The notes beneath the pieces are model-generated. The model was not told where the DNA came from. It did not search any database and saw nothing but the letters and a program-made list of their open reading frames with translations. Of a stretch of DNA of 64,000 nt, positions 24,781-38,289 are shown one piece after another. The translations under genes were made by a program, and so were the position numbers. Position 1 is the stretch's first letter, and the number at the start of each line of letters is the position of its first letter. The DNA comes from Coriaria nepalensis (taxonomy: Eukaryota > Streptophyta > Magnoliopsida > Cucurbitales > Coriariaceae): positions 17,131,209 to 17,195,208 of the forward strand of contig CP114482.1 in NCBI GenBank assembly GCA_027186245.1, given 5' to 3'.

Positions 24781-27300
24781 GCCGAATTTCATACGAAGTG
24801 ATTTAGAAAGATTTACTGACTAAAAGAGACGCAAAAATATGACTTTAAAGGTAAAAAAATGAATAGTTGCCATCAATAGATCAATTGCAAATTATGCATG
24901 AAAGTTGCGTTTTAAATGCAAAAAGAGAATTGGTTCGAAGTGCCTTCAAACAATTTAATGATTGAAAAGACTGAGTGATATGCTTTTTAATGCGAAAATA
25001 ATGCATTATTTTCTTCAATAGATTAAATACAAGTTATGTAAGAAAATAAAGTTCGAAGGGCGCATGTAGAATTTGTTTGAATTAATTTAGAATGATTTCA
25101 TGACAAGAAGAGACTCAGTGACATGACTTTATGGCTAAACAAGTGCCTTGTTGCCTATAGTAGATCAACAACAAGTTATGCACGAAAGTCATGTTTAAAT
25201 GCCGAACTTCATACGAAGTGATTTAGAAAGATTTAATGACTAAAAGAGACGCGAAAATATGACTTTAAGGCTTAAAAAATGCATAGTTGCCATCAATAGA
25301 TCAATTGCAAGTTATGCATGAAAGTCGCGTTCTAAATGCAAAAAGAGAATTGGTTCGAAGTGCCTTCAAACAATTTAATGATCGAAAAGACTGAGTCATA
25401 TGCTTTTTAATGCTAAAATAATGCATTGTTGTTTTCAATAGATTAATTACAAGATATGTAAGAAAATAATGTTTGAAGGGCGCAAATAGAATTTGTTCGA
25501 ATTAATTTAGAATGATTTAATGACTAGAAGAGACTCAGTGACATGACTTTAAGGATAAACAAATGCATTGTTGCCTTCAATGGATCAACTGCAAGTTACG
25601 CACGAAAGTCATGTTTAAAGGCCGAAATTCGTTCGAAGTGATTTAGAATGATTTACTGAAAAATAGAGACGCAAAAATATGACTTTAAGGCTAAAAAAAT
25701 GCATAGTTGCCATCAATAGATCAATTACAAGTTATGCATGAAAGTCGCGTTCTAAATGCAAAAAGAGAATTGGTTCGAAGTGCCTTCAAACAATTTAATG
25801 ATTGAAAAGACTGAGTCATATGCTTTTTAATGCTAAAATAATGCATTGTTGTTTTCAACAGATTAATTACAAGTTATGTAAGAAAATAATGTTTGAAGGG
25901 CGAAAATAGAATTCGTTCGAATTAATTTAGAATGATTTAATGACTAGAAGAGACTCAGTGACATGACTTTAAGGCTAAACAAATGCATTGTTGCCTATAG
26001 TAGATCAACTGCAAGTTATGCACGAAAGTCATGTTTAAATGCCGAATTTCATACGAAGTGATTTAGAAAGATTTAATGACTAAAAGAGACGCGAAAATAT
26101 GACTTTAAGGCTTAAACAATGCATAGTTGCCATCAATAGATCAATTGCAAGTTATGCATGAAAGTCGCGTTCTAAATGCAAAAGGAGAATTGGTTCGAAG
26201 TGCTTTCAAACAATTTAATGATTGAAAAGACTGAGTCATATGCTTTTTAATGCTAAAATAATGCATTGTTGTTTTCAATAGATTAATTACAAGTTATGTA
26301 AGAAAACAATGTTTGAAGGGCGAAAATAGAATTCGTTCGAATTAATTTTGAATGATTTAATGACTAGAAGAGACTCAGTGACCTGACTTTAAGGCTAAAC
26401 AAATGCATTGTCACCTATAGTAGATCAACTGCAAGTTATGCATGAAAGTCATGTTTAAATGCCGAATTTCATACGAAGTGATTTAGAAAGATTTAATGAC
26501 TAAAAGAGACGCGAAAATATGACTTTAAGGCTTAAACAATGCATAGTTGCCATCAATAGATCAATTGCAAGTTATGCATGAAAGTCGCGTTCTAAATGCA
26601 AAAAGAGAATTGGTTTGAAGTGCCTTCAAACAATTTAATGATTGAAAAGACTGAGTCATATGCTTTTTAATGCTAAAATAATGCATTGTTGTTTTCAATA
26701 GATTAATTACAAGTTATGTAAGAAAATAATGTTTGAAGGGCGAAAATAGAATTCGTTCGAATTAATTTAGAATGATTTAATGACTAGAAGAGACTCAGTG
26801 ACATGACTTTAAGGCTAAACAAATGCATTGTTGCCTATAATAGATCAACTGCAATTTATGCACGAAAGTCATGTTTAAATGCCGAATTTCATACGAAGTG
26901 ATTTAGAAAGATTTAATGACTAAAAAAGACGCAAAAATATGACTTTAAGGGTAAAAAAATGCATAGTTGCCATCAATTGATCAATTGCAAATTATGCATG
27001 AAAGCAGCGTTTTAAATGCAAAAAGATAATTGGTTCGAAGTGCCTTCAAACAATTTAATGATTGAAAAGACTGAGTGATATGCTTTTGAATGCGAAAATA
27101 ATGCAATGTTTTCTTCAATAGATTAATTACAAGTTATGTAAGAAAATAATGATTGAAGGGCGCAAATAGAATTTGTTCGAATTAATTTAGAATGATTTAA
27201 TGACTAGAAGAGACTCAGTGACATGACTTTAAGGCTCAACAAATGCATTGTTGCCTTCAATGGATCAACTGCAAGTTACGCACGAAAGTCATGTTTAAAG
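24781..27300. repeat. Six diverged units with a 1680-bp block recurrence
   Basis: Ordinary trimeric units. CCTTCAATGGATCAACTG at the end of the unit at 25201, followed by an A subunit with GAAAAATAGAGACGC at 25621, recurs at the end of the unit at 26881 and start of 27301, that is 1680 bases (four units) later. Units at 26041 and 26461 share the private GGCTTAAACAATGC and are a single-unit tandem duplication. Confidence 0.75.
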
Positions 27301-27862
27301 GCCGAAATTCGTTCGAAGTGATTTAGAATGATTTACTGAAAAATAGAGACGCAAAAATATGACTTTAAGGCTAAAAAAATGCATAGTTGCCATCAATAGA
27401 TCAGTTACATGTTATGCATGAAAGTCGCGTTCTAAATGCAAAAAGAGAATTGGTTCGAAGTGCCTTCAAACAATTTTATGATTGAAAAGACTGAGTGATA
27501 TGCTTTTTAATGCGAAAATAATGCATTGTTTTCTTCAATAGATTAAATACAAGTTATGTAAGAAAATAAAGTTCGAAGGGCGCAAATAGAATTTGTTCGA
27601 ATTCATTTAGAATGATTTAATGACTAGAAGAGACTCAGTGACATGACTTTAAGGCTAAACAAATGCATTGTTGTTTTCAATAGATTAATTACAAGTTATG
27701 TAAGAAAATAATGTTTGACGGGCGAAATTAGAATTCATTTGAATTAATTTAGAATGATTTAATGACTAGAACAGACTCGGTGACATGACTTTAAGGCTAA
27801 ACAAATGCATTGTTGCCTATAGTAGATCAACTGCAAGTTATGCACAAAAGTCATGTTTAAAT
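27301..27862. repeat. Tetrameric unit with a C/B hybrid subunit (562 bp)
   Basis: This unit reads A-B-(C/B)-C rather than A-B-C. It starts normally. Its subunit C begins at 27589 as GAATTTGTTCGAATTCATTT. In the core, at 27661-27673, it changes from C sequence (GGCTAAACAAATGC) to B sequence (GTTGTTTTCAATAG) and continues as the end of a B subunit. A full C subunit follows from 27731. The surplus is 142 bp, the length of one B subunit. This is the footprint of an out-of-register exchange between the cores of subunits C and B. Confidence 0.92.
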
Positions 27863-29542
27863 GCCGAATTTCATACGAAGTGATTTAGAAAGATTTAATG
27901 GCTAAAAGAGACGCAAAAATATGACTTTAAGCCTTAAAAAATGCATAGTTGCCATCAATAGATCAATTGCAAGTTATGCATGAAAGTCGCGTTCTAAATG
28001 CAAAAAGGGAATTGGTTCGAAGTGCCTTCAAACAATTTAATGATTGAAAAGACTGAGTGATATGCTTTTTAATGCGAAAATAATGCATTGTTTTCTTCAA
28101 TAGATTGATTACAAGTTATGTAAGGAAATAATGTTTGAAGGGCGTAAATAGAATTTGTTCGAATTAATTTAGAATGATTTAATGACAAGAAGAGACTAAG
28201 TGACATGACTTTAAGGGTAAACAAATGCATTGTTGCCTTCAATAGATCAACTGCAAGTTACGCACGAAAGTCATGTTTAAAGGCCGAATTTCGTTCGAAG
28301 TGATTTAGAATGATTTACTGACAAAAAGAGACGCAAAAATATGACTTTAAGGCTAAAAAAATTCATAGTTGCCGTCAATAGATCAATTGCAAGTTATGCA
28401 TGAAAATCGCGTTCTAAATGCAAAAAGGGAATTGGTTCGAAGTGCCTTCAAACAATTTAATGATTGAAAAGACTGAGTGATATGCTTTTTAATGTGAAAA
28501 TAATGCATTGTTTTCTTCAATAGATTAATTACAAATTATGTAAGAAAATAATATTTGAAGGGCGATAATAGAATTCGTTCGAATTAATTTAGAATGATTT
28601 AATGACTAGAAGAGACTCAGTGACATGACTTTAAGGCTAAACAAATGCATTGTTGCCTATAGTAGATCAACTGCAAGTTATGCACGAAAGTCATGTTTAA
28701 ATGCCGAATTTCATACGAAGTGATTTAGAAAGATTTAATGACTAAAAGAGATGCAAAAATATGACTTTAAGGGTAAAAAAATGAATAGTTGCCATCAATT
28801 GATCAATTGCAAATTATGCATGAAAGTTGCGTTTTAAATGCAAAAAGAGAATTGGTTCGAAGTGCCTTCAAACAATTTAATGATTCAAAAGACTGAGTGA
28901 TATGCTTTTGAATGCGGAAATAATGTATTGTTTTCTTCAATAGATTAATTACAAGTTATGTAAGAAAATAATGTTTGAAGAGCGCAAATAGGATTTGTTC
29001 GAATTAATTTAGAATGATTTAATGACTAGAAGAGACTCAGTGACATGACTTTAAGGCTAAACAAATGCATTGTTGCCCTCAATAGATCAACTGCAAGTTA
29101 CGCACGAAAGTCATGTTTAAAGGCCGAAATTCGTTCGAAGTGATTTAGAAAGATTTAATGGCTAAAAGAGACGCAAAAATATGACTTTAAAGCTTAAAAA
29201 ATGCTTAGTTGCCATCAATAGATCAATTGCAAGTTATGCATGAAAGTCGCGCTGTAAATGCAAAAAGAGAATTGGTTCGAAGTGACTTCAAACAATTTCA
29301 TGATCGAAAAGACTGAGTCATATGCTTTTTAGTGCTAAGATAATGCATTGTTGTTTTCAATAGATTAATTACAAGTTATGTAAGAAAATAATGTTTGAAG
29401 GGCGAAAATAGAATTCGTTCGAATTAATTTAGAATGATTTAGTTACTAGAAGAGACTCAGTGACATGACTTTAAGGCTAAAGAAATGCATTGTTGCCTAT
29501 AGTAGATCAACTGCAAGTTATGCACGAAAGTCATGTTTAAAT
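27863..29542. repeat. Four diverged trimeric units
   Basis: Normal 420-bp units. The unit at 28283 begins GCCGAATTTCGTTCG, intermediate between the two A-start forms, and the unit at 29123 begins with the full GAAATTCGTTCG form. Near 29250 subunit A has a private GCGCTGTAAATGC. Nothing other than repeat is present. Confidence 0.75.
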
Positions 29543-29943
29543 GCCGAATTTCATACGAAGTCATTTAGAAGATTTAATGACTAAAAGAGACGGAAAATTA
29601 TGACTTTAAGGGTAAAAAAATGCATAGTTGCAAATTATGCATGAAAGTTGCGTTCTAAATACAAAAAGAGAATTGGTTCGAAGTGCCTTCAAACAATTTA
29701 GTTATTGAAAAGACTGAGTGATATGCTTTTTAATGCTGAAATAATGCATTGTTGTTTTCAATAGATTAATTACAAGTTATGTAAGAAAATAATGTTTGAA
29801 GGGCGAAAATAGAATTCGTTCGAATTAATTTAGAATCATTTAATGACTAGAAGAGACTTAGTGACATGACTTTAAGGCTAAACAAATGCATTGTTGCCTA
29901 TAGTAGATCAACTGCAAGTTATGCACGAAAGTCATGTTTAAAT
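29543..29943. repeat. Unit with the 18-bp core deletion (copy 1)
   Basis: This 401-bp unit has lost 18 bp from the A core. ATAGTTGC runs directly into AAATTATGC at 29627-29632, where other units have CATCAATAGATCAATTGC in between. TTGC stands at both ends of the lost segment, consistent with slippage or exchange between short direct repeats. A further single base is missing near 29570. The same deletion is in five other units. Confidence 0.92.
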
Positions 29944-31203
29944 GCCGAATTTCATACGAAGTGATTTAGAAAGATTTAATGACTAAAACAGATGCAAAAA
30001 TATGACTTTAAGGGTAAAAAAATGGATTGTTGCCATCAATAGATCAATTGCAAATTATGCATGAAAGTTGCGTTTTAAATGCAAAAAGAGAATTTGTTCG
30101 AAGTGCCTTCAAACAATTTATTGATCGAAAAGACTGAGTCATATGCTTTTTAATGCGAAAATAATGCATTGTTTTCTTCGATAGATTAATTACAAGTTAT
30201 GTAAGAAAATATTGTTTGAAGGGCGAAAATAGAATTTGTTCGAATTAATTTAGAATGATTTAGTGACTAGAAGAGACTCAGTGACATGACTTTAAGGCTA
30301 AAGAAATGCATTGTTGCCTTCAATAGATCAACTGCAAGTCATGCACGAAAGTCATGTTTAAATGCCGAATTTCATACGAAGTGATTTAGAATGATTTACT
30401 GACTAAAAGAGACGCAAAAATATGACTTTAAGGGTAAAAAAATGCATAGTTGCCATCAATAGATCAATTGCAAGTTATGCATGAAAGTCGCGTTCTAAAT
30501 GAAAAAAGAGAATTGGTTCGAAGTGCCATCAAACAATTTAATGATCGAAAAGACTGAGTCATATGCTTTTTAATGCTAAAATAATGCATTGTTGTTTTCA
30601 ATAGATTAATTACAAGTTATGTAAGAAAATAATGTTTGAAGGGCGAAAATAGAATTCGTTCGAATTAATTTAGAATGATTTAGTGACGAGAAAAGACTCA
30701 GTGACATGACTTTAAGGCTAAAGAAATGCATTGTTGCCTATAGTAGATCAACTGCAAGTTATGCACGAAAGTCATGTTTAAATGCTGAATTTCATACGAA
30801 GTGATTTAGAAAGATTTAATGACTAAAAGAGACACAAAAATATGACTTCAAGGGTAAAAAATTGCATAGTTGCCATCAATAGATCAATTGCAAATTATGC
30901 AAGAAAGTTGCGTTTTAAATGCAAAAAGAGAATTGGTTCGAAGTGCCTTCAAACAATTTAATAATTGAAAAGACTGAGTCATATGCTTTTTAATGCTAAA
31001 ATAATGCATTGTTGTTTTCAATAGATTAATTACAAGTTATGTGAGAAAATAATGTTTGAAGGGCGATAATAGAATTCGTTCGAATTAATTTAGAATGATT
31101 TAATGACTAGAAGAGACTCAGTAACATGACTTCAAGGCTAAACAAATGCATTGTTTCCTATAATAGATCAACTGCAATTTATGCACGAAAGTCATGTTTA
31201 AAT

Positions 31204-31605
31204 GCCGAATTTCATACGAAGTGATTAAGAAAGATTTAATGACTAAAAGAGACGCAAAAATATGACTTTAGGGGTAAAAAATTGCATAGTTGCAAATTAT
31301 GCATGAAAGTTGCGTTCTAAATACAAAAAGAGAATTTGTTCGAAGTGCCTTCAAACAATTTAATGATTGAAAAGACTGAGTGATATGCTTTTTAATGCTA
31401 AAATAATGCATTGTTTTCTTTGATAGATTAATTACAAGTTATGTAAGAAAATAATGTTTGAAGGGCGATAATGGAATTCGTTCGAATTAATTTAGAATGA
31501 TTTAATGACTAGAAGAGACTCAGTGACATGACTTTAAGGTTAAACAAATGCATTGTTGCCTATAGTAGATCAACTACAAGTTATGCACGAAAGTCATGTT
31601 TAAAT
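31204..31605. repeat. Unit with the 18-bp core deletion (copy 2)
   Basis: A 402-bp unit with the same TTGC-flanked deletion at 31289-31293. It belongs to a subtype beginning ATACGAAGTGATTAAG with AAAAAATTGCATAG and is nearly the same as the unit at 39550. Confidence 0.9.
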
Positions 31606-33687
31606 GCCGAATTTCATACGAAGTGATTTAGAATGATTTACTGACTAAAAGAGACGCAAAAATATGACTTTAAGGGTAAAAAAATGCATAGTTGCCATCA
31701 ATAGATCAATTGCAAGTTATGCATGAAAGTCGCGTTCTAAATGAAAAAAGAGAATTGGTTCGAAGTGCCTCCAAACAATTTAATGATCGAAAAGACTGAG
31801 TCATATGCTTTTTAATGCTAAAATAATGCATTGTTGTTTTCAATAGATTAATTACAAGTTATGTAAGAAAATAATGTTTGAAGGGCGAAAATAGAATTCG
31901 TTCGAATTAATTTAGAATGATTTAGTTACTAGAAGAGACTCAGTGACATGACTTTAAGGCTAAAGAAATGCATTGTTGCCTATAGTAGATCAACTGCAAG
32001 TTATGCACGAAAGTCATGTTTAAATGCCGAATTTCATACGAAGTCATTTAGAAAGATTTAATGACTAAAAGAGACGCAAAAATATGACTTTAAGGGTAAA
32101 AAAATATATAGTTGCAAATTATGCATGAAAGTTGCGTTCTAAATACAAAAAGAGAATTGGTTCGAAGTGCCTTCAAACAATTTAGTTATTGAAAAGACTG
32201 CGTGATATGCTTTTTAATGCTGAAATAATGCATTGTTGTTTTCAATAGATTAATTACAAGTTATGTAAGAAAATAATGTTTGAAGGGCGAAAATAGAATT
32301 CGTTCGAATTAATTTAGAATCATTTAATGACTAGAAGAGACTTAGTGACATGACTTTAAGGCTAAACAAATGCATTGTTGCCTATAGTAGATCAACTGCA
32401 AGTTATGCACGAAAGTCATGTTTAAATGCCGAATTTCATACGAAGTGATTTAGAAAGATTTAATGACTAAAACAGATGCAAAAATATGACTTTAAGGGTA
32501 AAAAAATGGATTGTTGCCATCAATAGATCAATTGCAAATTATGCATGAAAGTTGCGTTTTAAATGCAAAAAGAGAATTGGTTCGAAGTGCCTTCAAACAA
32601 TTTATTGATCGAAAAGACTGAGTCATATGCTTTTTATTGCGAAAATAATGCATTGTTTTCTTCGATTGATTAATTACAAGTTATGTAAGAAAATAATGTT
32701 TGAAGGGCGAAAATAGAATTCGTTCGAATTAATTTAGAATGATTTAGTGACTAGAAGAGACTCAGTGACATGACTTTAAGGCTAAAGAAATGCATTGTTG
32801 CCTATAGTAGATCAACTGCAAGTCATGCACGAAAGTCAGGTTTAAATGCCGAATTTCATACGAAGTGATTTAGAATAATTTACTGACTAAAAGAGATGCA
32901 AAAATATGACTTTAAGGCTTGAAAAATGCATAGTTGCCATCAATAGATCAATTGCAAGTTATGCATGAAAGTCGCGTTCTAAATGAAAAAAGAGAATTGG
33001 TTCGAAGTGCCTCCAAACAATTTAATGATCGAAAAGACTGAGTCATATGCTTTTTAATGCTAAAATAATGCATTGTTGTTTTCAATAGATTAATTACAAG
33101 TTATGTAAGAAAATAATGTTTGAAGGGCGAAAATAGAATTCGTTCGAATTAATTTAGAATGATTTAGTTACTAGAAGAGACTCAGTGACATGACTTTAAG
33201 GCTAAAGAAATGCATTGTTGCCTATAGTAGATCAACTGCAAGTTATGCACGAAAGTCATGTTTAAATGCCGAATTTCATACGAAGTCATTTAGAAAGATT
33301 TAATGACTAAAAGAGACGCAAAAATATGACTTTAAGGGTAAAAAAATGCATAGTTGCCATCAATAGATCAATTGCAAATTATGCATGAAAGTTGCGTTCT
33401 AAATGCAAAAAGAGAATTGCTTCGAAGTGCCTTCAAACAATTTAGTGATTGAAAAGACTGGGTGATATGCATTTTAATGCGAAAATAATGCATTGTTATC
33501 TTCAATAGATTAAATACAAGTTATGTAAGAAAATAAAGTTCGAAGGGAGTAAATAGAATTTGTTCGAATTAATTTAGAATGATTTAATGACTAGAAGAGA
33601 CTCAGTAACATGACTTCAAGGCTAAACAAATGCATTGTTGCCTATAATAGATCAACTGCAAGTTATGCACGAAAGTCATGTTTAAAT
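31606..33687. repeat. Mosaic units between deletion copies
   Basis: The units at 31606 and 32848 share AAATGAAAAAAGAG, GTGCCTCCAAAC and TTTAGTTACTAG, and the same set recurs at 37468. Each is followed by a unit starting CGAAGTCATTT (32026, 33268, 37888). The pair therefore moved together as a two-unit block three times, with the 18-bp deletion present in two of the three second units; that at 33268 has the intact core. Confidence 0.8.
32026..32427. repeat. Unit with the 18-bp core deletion (copy 3)
   Basis: A 402-bp unit with the deletion at 32111-32115. Its A start reads CGAAGTCATTTAG, as in the deleted units at 29543 and 37888. A private AAAAAATATATAG stands before the deletion. It is followed by a unit with CTAAAACAGATGC, as are copies 1 and 4. 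Confidence 0.9.
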
Positions 33688-36600
33688 GCCGAATTTCATA
33701 CGAAGTGCTTTAGAAAGATTTAATGACTAAAAGAGACGCAAAAATATGACTTTAAGGGTAAAAAAATGCATAGTTGCCATCAATAGATCAATTGCAAATT
33801 ATGCATGAAAGTTGCGTTCTAAATGCAAAAAGAGAATTGCTTCGAAGTGCCTTCAAACAATTTAGTGATTGAAAAGACTGGGTGATATGCATTTTAATGC
33901 GAAAATAATGCATTGTTATCTTCAATAGATTAAATACAAGTTATGTAAGAAAATAAAGTTCGAAGGGAGTAAATAGAATTTGTTCGAATTAATTTAGAAT
34001 GATTTAATGACTAGAAGAGACTTAGTGACATGACTTTAAGCCTAGACAAATGCATTGTTGCCTATAGTAGATCAACTACAAGTTATGCACGAAAGTCATG
34101 TTTAAATGCCGCATTTCATACAAAGTTATTTAGAAAGATTTACTGACTAAAAGAGACGCAAAAATATGACTTTAAGGGTAAAAAAATTCAATGTTGCCAT
34201 CAATAGATCAATTGCAAATTATGCATGAAAGTTGCGTTTTAAATGCAAAAAGAGAATTGGTTCGAAGTGCCTTCAAACAATTTAATGATTGAAAAGACTG
34301 AGTCATATGCTTTTTAATGCTGACATAATGCATTGTTGTTTTCAATAGATTAATTACAAGTTATGTAAGAAAATAATGTTTGAAGGGCGAAAATAGAATT
34401 CGTTCGAATTAATTTAGAATCATTTAATGACTAGAAGAGACTTAGTGACATGACTTTAAGGCTAAACAAATGCATTGTTGCCTATAGTAGATCAACTGCA
34501 AGTTATGAACGAAAGTCATGTTTAAATGCCGAATTTCATACGAAGTGATTTAGAAAGATTTAATGACTAAAACAGATGCAAAAATATGACTTTAAGGCTT
34601 AAAAAATGCATAGTCGCCATCAATAGATCAATTGCAAGTTATGCATGAAAGTTGCGTTTTAAATGCAAAAAGAGAATTGGTTCGAAGTGCCTTCAAACAA
34701 TTTACTGATCGAAAAGACTGAGTCATATGCTTTTTATTGCGAAAATAATGCATTGTTTTCTTCGATTGATTAATTACAAGTTATGTAAGAAAATAATGTT
34801 TGAAGGGCGAAAATAGAATTCGTTCGAATTAATTTAGAATGATTTAGTGACTAGAAGAGACTCAGTGACATGACTTTAAGGCTAAAGAAATGCATTGTTG
34901 CCTATAGTAGATCAACTGCAAGTTTTGCACGAAAGTCATGTTTAAATGCCGAATTTCATACGAAGTGATTTAGAAAGATTTAATGACTATAAGAGGCGCA
35001 AAAATAAGACTTTAAGGGTAAAAAAATGCATAGTTGCCATCAATTGATCAATTCCAAATTATGCAAGAAAGTTGCGTTTTAAATGCAAAAAGAGAATTTG
35101 TTCGAAGTGCCTTCAAACAATTTATTGATTGAAACGACTGAGTCATATGCTTTTTAATGCTAAAATAATGCATTGTTGTTTTCAATAGATTAATTACAAG
35201 TTATGTAAGAAAATAATGTTTGAAGGGCGAAAATAGAATTCGTTCGAATTAATTTAGAATGATTTAGTGACTAGAAGAGACTCAGTGACATGACTTTAAG
35301 GCTAAAGAAATGCATTGGTGCCTATAGTAGATCAACTGCAAGTTATGCACGAAAGTCATGTTTAAATGCCGAATTTCATACGAAGTGATTTAGAAAGATT
35401 TAATGACTATAAGAGACGCAAAAATAAGACTTTAAGGGTAAAAAAATGCATAGTTGCCATCAATTGATCAATTGCAAATTATGCAAGAATGTTGCGTTTT
35501 AAATGCAAAAAGAGAATTTGTTCGAAGTGCCTTCAAACAATTTAATGATTGAAAAGACTGAGTGAAATGCTTTTTAATGCGAAAATAATGCATTGTTTTC
35601 TTCGATAGATTAATTACAAGATATGTGAGAAAATAATGTTTGAAGGGCGATAATAGAATTCGTTCGAATTAATTTAGAATGATTTAATGACTAGAAGAGA
35701 CTCAGTAACATGATTTCAAGGCTAAACAAATGCATTGTTGCCTATAATAGATCAACTGCAAGTTATGCACGAAAGTCATGTTTAAATGCCGAATTTCATA
35801 GGAAGTGATTTAGAAAGATTTAATGACTAAAAGAGACGCAAAAATATGACTTTAAGGGTAAAAAAATGCATAGTTGCCATCAGTAGATCAATTGCAAATT
35901 ATGCATGAAAGTTGCGTTCTAAATGCAAAAAGAAAATTGGTTCGAAGTCCCTTCAAACAATTTAGTTATTGAAAAGACTGAGTGATATGCTTTTTAATGC
36001 AAAAATAATGCATTGTTTTCTTCAATAGATTAAATACAAGTTATGTAAGAAAATAAAGTTCGAAGGGCGCAAATAGAATTTGTTCGAATTAATTTAGAAT
36101 GATTTAATGACTAGAAGAGACTCAGTGACATGACTTTAAGGTTAAACAAATGGATTGTTGCCTATAGTAGATCAACTACAAGTTATGCACGAAAGTCATG
36201 TTTAAATGCCGAATTTCGTACGAAGTTATTTAGAAAGATTTACTGACTAAAAGAGACGCAAAAATATGACTTTAAGGGTAAAAAAATGCATTGTTGCCAT
36301 CAACAGATCAATTGCAAATGATGCATGGAAGTTGCGTTTTAAATGCAAAAAGAGAATTGGTTCGAAGTGCCTTCAAACAATTTATTGATCGAAAAGACTG
36401 AGTCATATGCTTTTTAATGCGAAAATAATGCATTGTTTTCTTCGATAGATTAATTACAAGTTATGTAAGAAAATATTGTTTGAAGGGCGAAAATAGAATT
36501 TGTTCGAATTAATTTAGAATGATTTAGTGACTAGAAGAGACTCAGTGACATGACTTTAAGGCTAAAGAAATGCATTGTTGCCTATAGTGGATCAACTGCA

Positions 36601-36700
36601 AGTCATGCACGAAAGTCATGTTTAAATGCCGAATTTCATACGAAGTGATTTAGAATGATTTACTGACTAAAAGAGACGCAAAAATATGACTTTAAGGGTA
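33688..36700. repeat. Seven-unit block, left copy of a 6264-bp spaced duplication
   Basis: The units at 33688, 34108, 34528, 34948, 35368, 35788 and 36208 match those at 39952 to 42472 in the same order, each 6264 bases apart. Diagnostic pairs are GAAGTGCTTTAG (33688/39952), GCCGCATTTCATACAAAG (34108/40372), TTATGAACG (34505/40769), CTATAAGAGGCGC (34948/41212), CATAGGAAG (35788/42052) and CGTACGAAGTTATT (36208/42472). The match breaks inside the A subunit of the next unit at about 36.72 kb. A few single-base differences exist. Confidence 0.88.
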
Positions 36701-37467
36701 AAAAAATGCATAGTTGCCATCAACAGATCAATTGCAAATGATGCATGGAAGTTGCGTTTTAAATGCAAAAAGAGAATTGGTTCGAAGTGCCTTCAAACAA
36801 TTTATTGATCGAAAAGACTGAGTCATATGCTTTTTAATGCGAAAATAATGCATTGTTTTCTTCGATAGATTAATTACAAGTTATGTAAGAAAATATTGTT
36901 TGAAGGGCGAAAATAGAATTTGTTCGAATTAATTTAGAATGATTTAGTGACTAGAAGAGACTCAGTGACATGACTTTAAGGCTAAAGAAATGCATTGTTG
37001 CCTATAGTGGATCAACTGCAAGTCATGCACGAAAGTCATGTTTAAATGCTGAATTTCATACGAAGTGATTTAGAATGATTTACTGACTAAAAGAGACGCA
37101 AAAATATGACTTTAAGGGTAAAAAAATGCATAGTTGCCATCAACAGATCAATTGCAAATTATGCATGGAAGTTGCGTTTTAAATGCAAAAAGAGAATTGG
37201 TTCGAAGTGCCTTCAAACAATTTATTGATCGAAAAGACTGAGTCATATGCTTTTTATTGCGAAAATAATGCATTGTTTTCTTCGATTGATTAATTACAAG
37301 TTATGTAAGAAAATAATGTTTGAAGGGCGAAAATAGAATTCGTTCGAATTAATTTAGAATGATTTAGTGACTAGAAGAGACTCAGTGACATGACTTTAAG
37401 GCTAAAGAAATGCATTGTTGCCTATGGTAGATCAACTGCAAGTCATGCACGAAAGTCAGGTTTAAAT
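36208..37467. repeat. Single-unit tandem triplication
   Basis: Three consecutive units (36208, 36628, 37048) share CATCAACAGATC and GCATGGAAGTTGC in subunit A; the first two also share GCAAATGATGC and the C variant TAGTGGATCAACTGCAAGTC. In the duplicate block near 42472 only one such unit is present, so the extra copies arose after the 6264-bp spaced duplication, or were lost from the other copy. Confidence 0.8.
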
Positions 37468-37887
37468 GCTGAATTTCATACGAAGTGATTTAGAATAATT
37501 TACTGACTAAAAGAGACGCAAAAATATGACTTTAAGGCTAAAAAAATGCATAGTTGCCATCAATAGATCAATTGCAAGTTATGCATGAAAGTCGCGTTCT
37601 AAATGAAAAAAGAGAATTGGTTCGAAGTGCCTCCAAACAATTTAATGATCGAAAAGACTGAGTCATATGCTTTTTAATGCTAAAATAATGCATTGTTGTT
37701 TTCAATAGATTAATTACAAGTTATGTAAGAAAATAATGTTTGAAGGGCGAAAATAGAATTCGTTCGAATTAATTTAGAATGATTTAGTTACTAGAAGAGA
37801 CTCAGTGACATGACTTTAAGGCTAAAGAAATGCATTGTTGCCTATAGTAGATCAACTGCAAGTTATGCACGAAAGTCATGTTTAAAT

Positions 37888-38289
37888 GCCGAATTTCATA
37901 CGAAGTCATTTAGAAAGATTTAATGACTAAAAGAGACGCAAAAATATGACTTTAAGGGTAAAAAAATGCATAGTTGCAAATTATGCATGAAAGTTGCGTT
38001 CTAAATACAAAAAGAGAATTGGTTCGAAGTGCCTTCAAACAATTTAGTTATTGAAAAGACTGAGTGATATGCTTTTTAATGCTAAAATAATGCATTGTTG
38101 TTTTCAATAGATTAATTACAAGTTATGTAAGAAAATAATGTTTGAAGGGCGAAAATAGAATTCGTTCGAATTAATTTAGAATCATTTAATGACTAGAAGA
38201 GACTTAGTGACATGACTTTAAGGCTAAACAAATGCATTGTTTCCTATAGTAGATCAACTGCAAGTTATGCACGAAAGTCATGTTTAAAT
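37888..38289. repeat. Unit with the 18-bp core deletion (copy 4)
   Basis: A 402-bp unit with the deletion at 37973-37977. It starts the block 37888-39951, which matches 29543-31605 unit for unit (deleted, AACAGATGC, GAAAAAAGAG, GACACAAAAA, deleted). Confidence 0.9.

Noticed and set aside
27301..27862. Insertion of a mobile element (extra 142 bp)
   Set aside because: The extra sequence is entirely subunit B and C sequence with no target-site duplication; exchange between subunits explains it.
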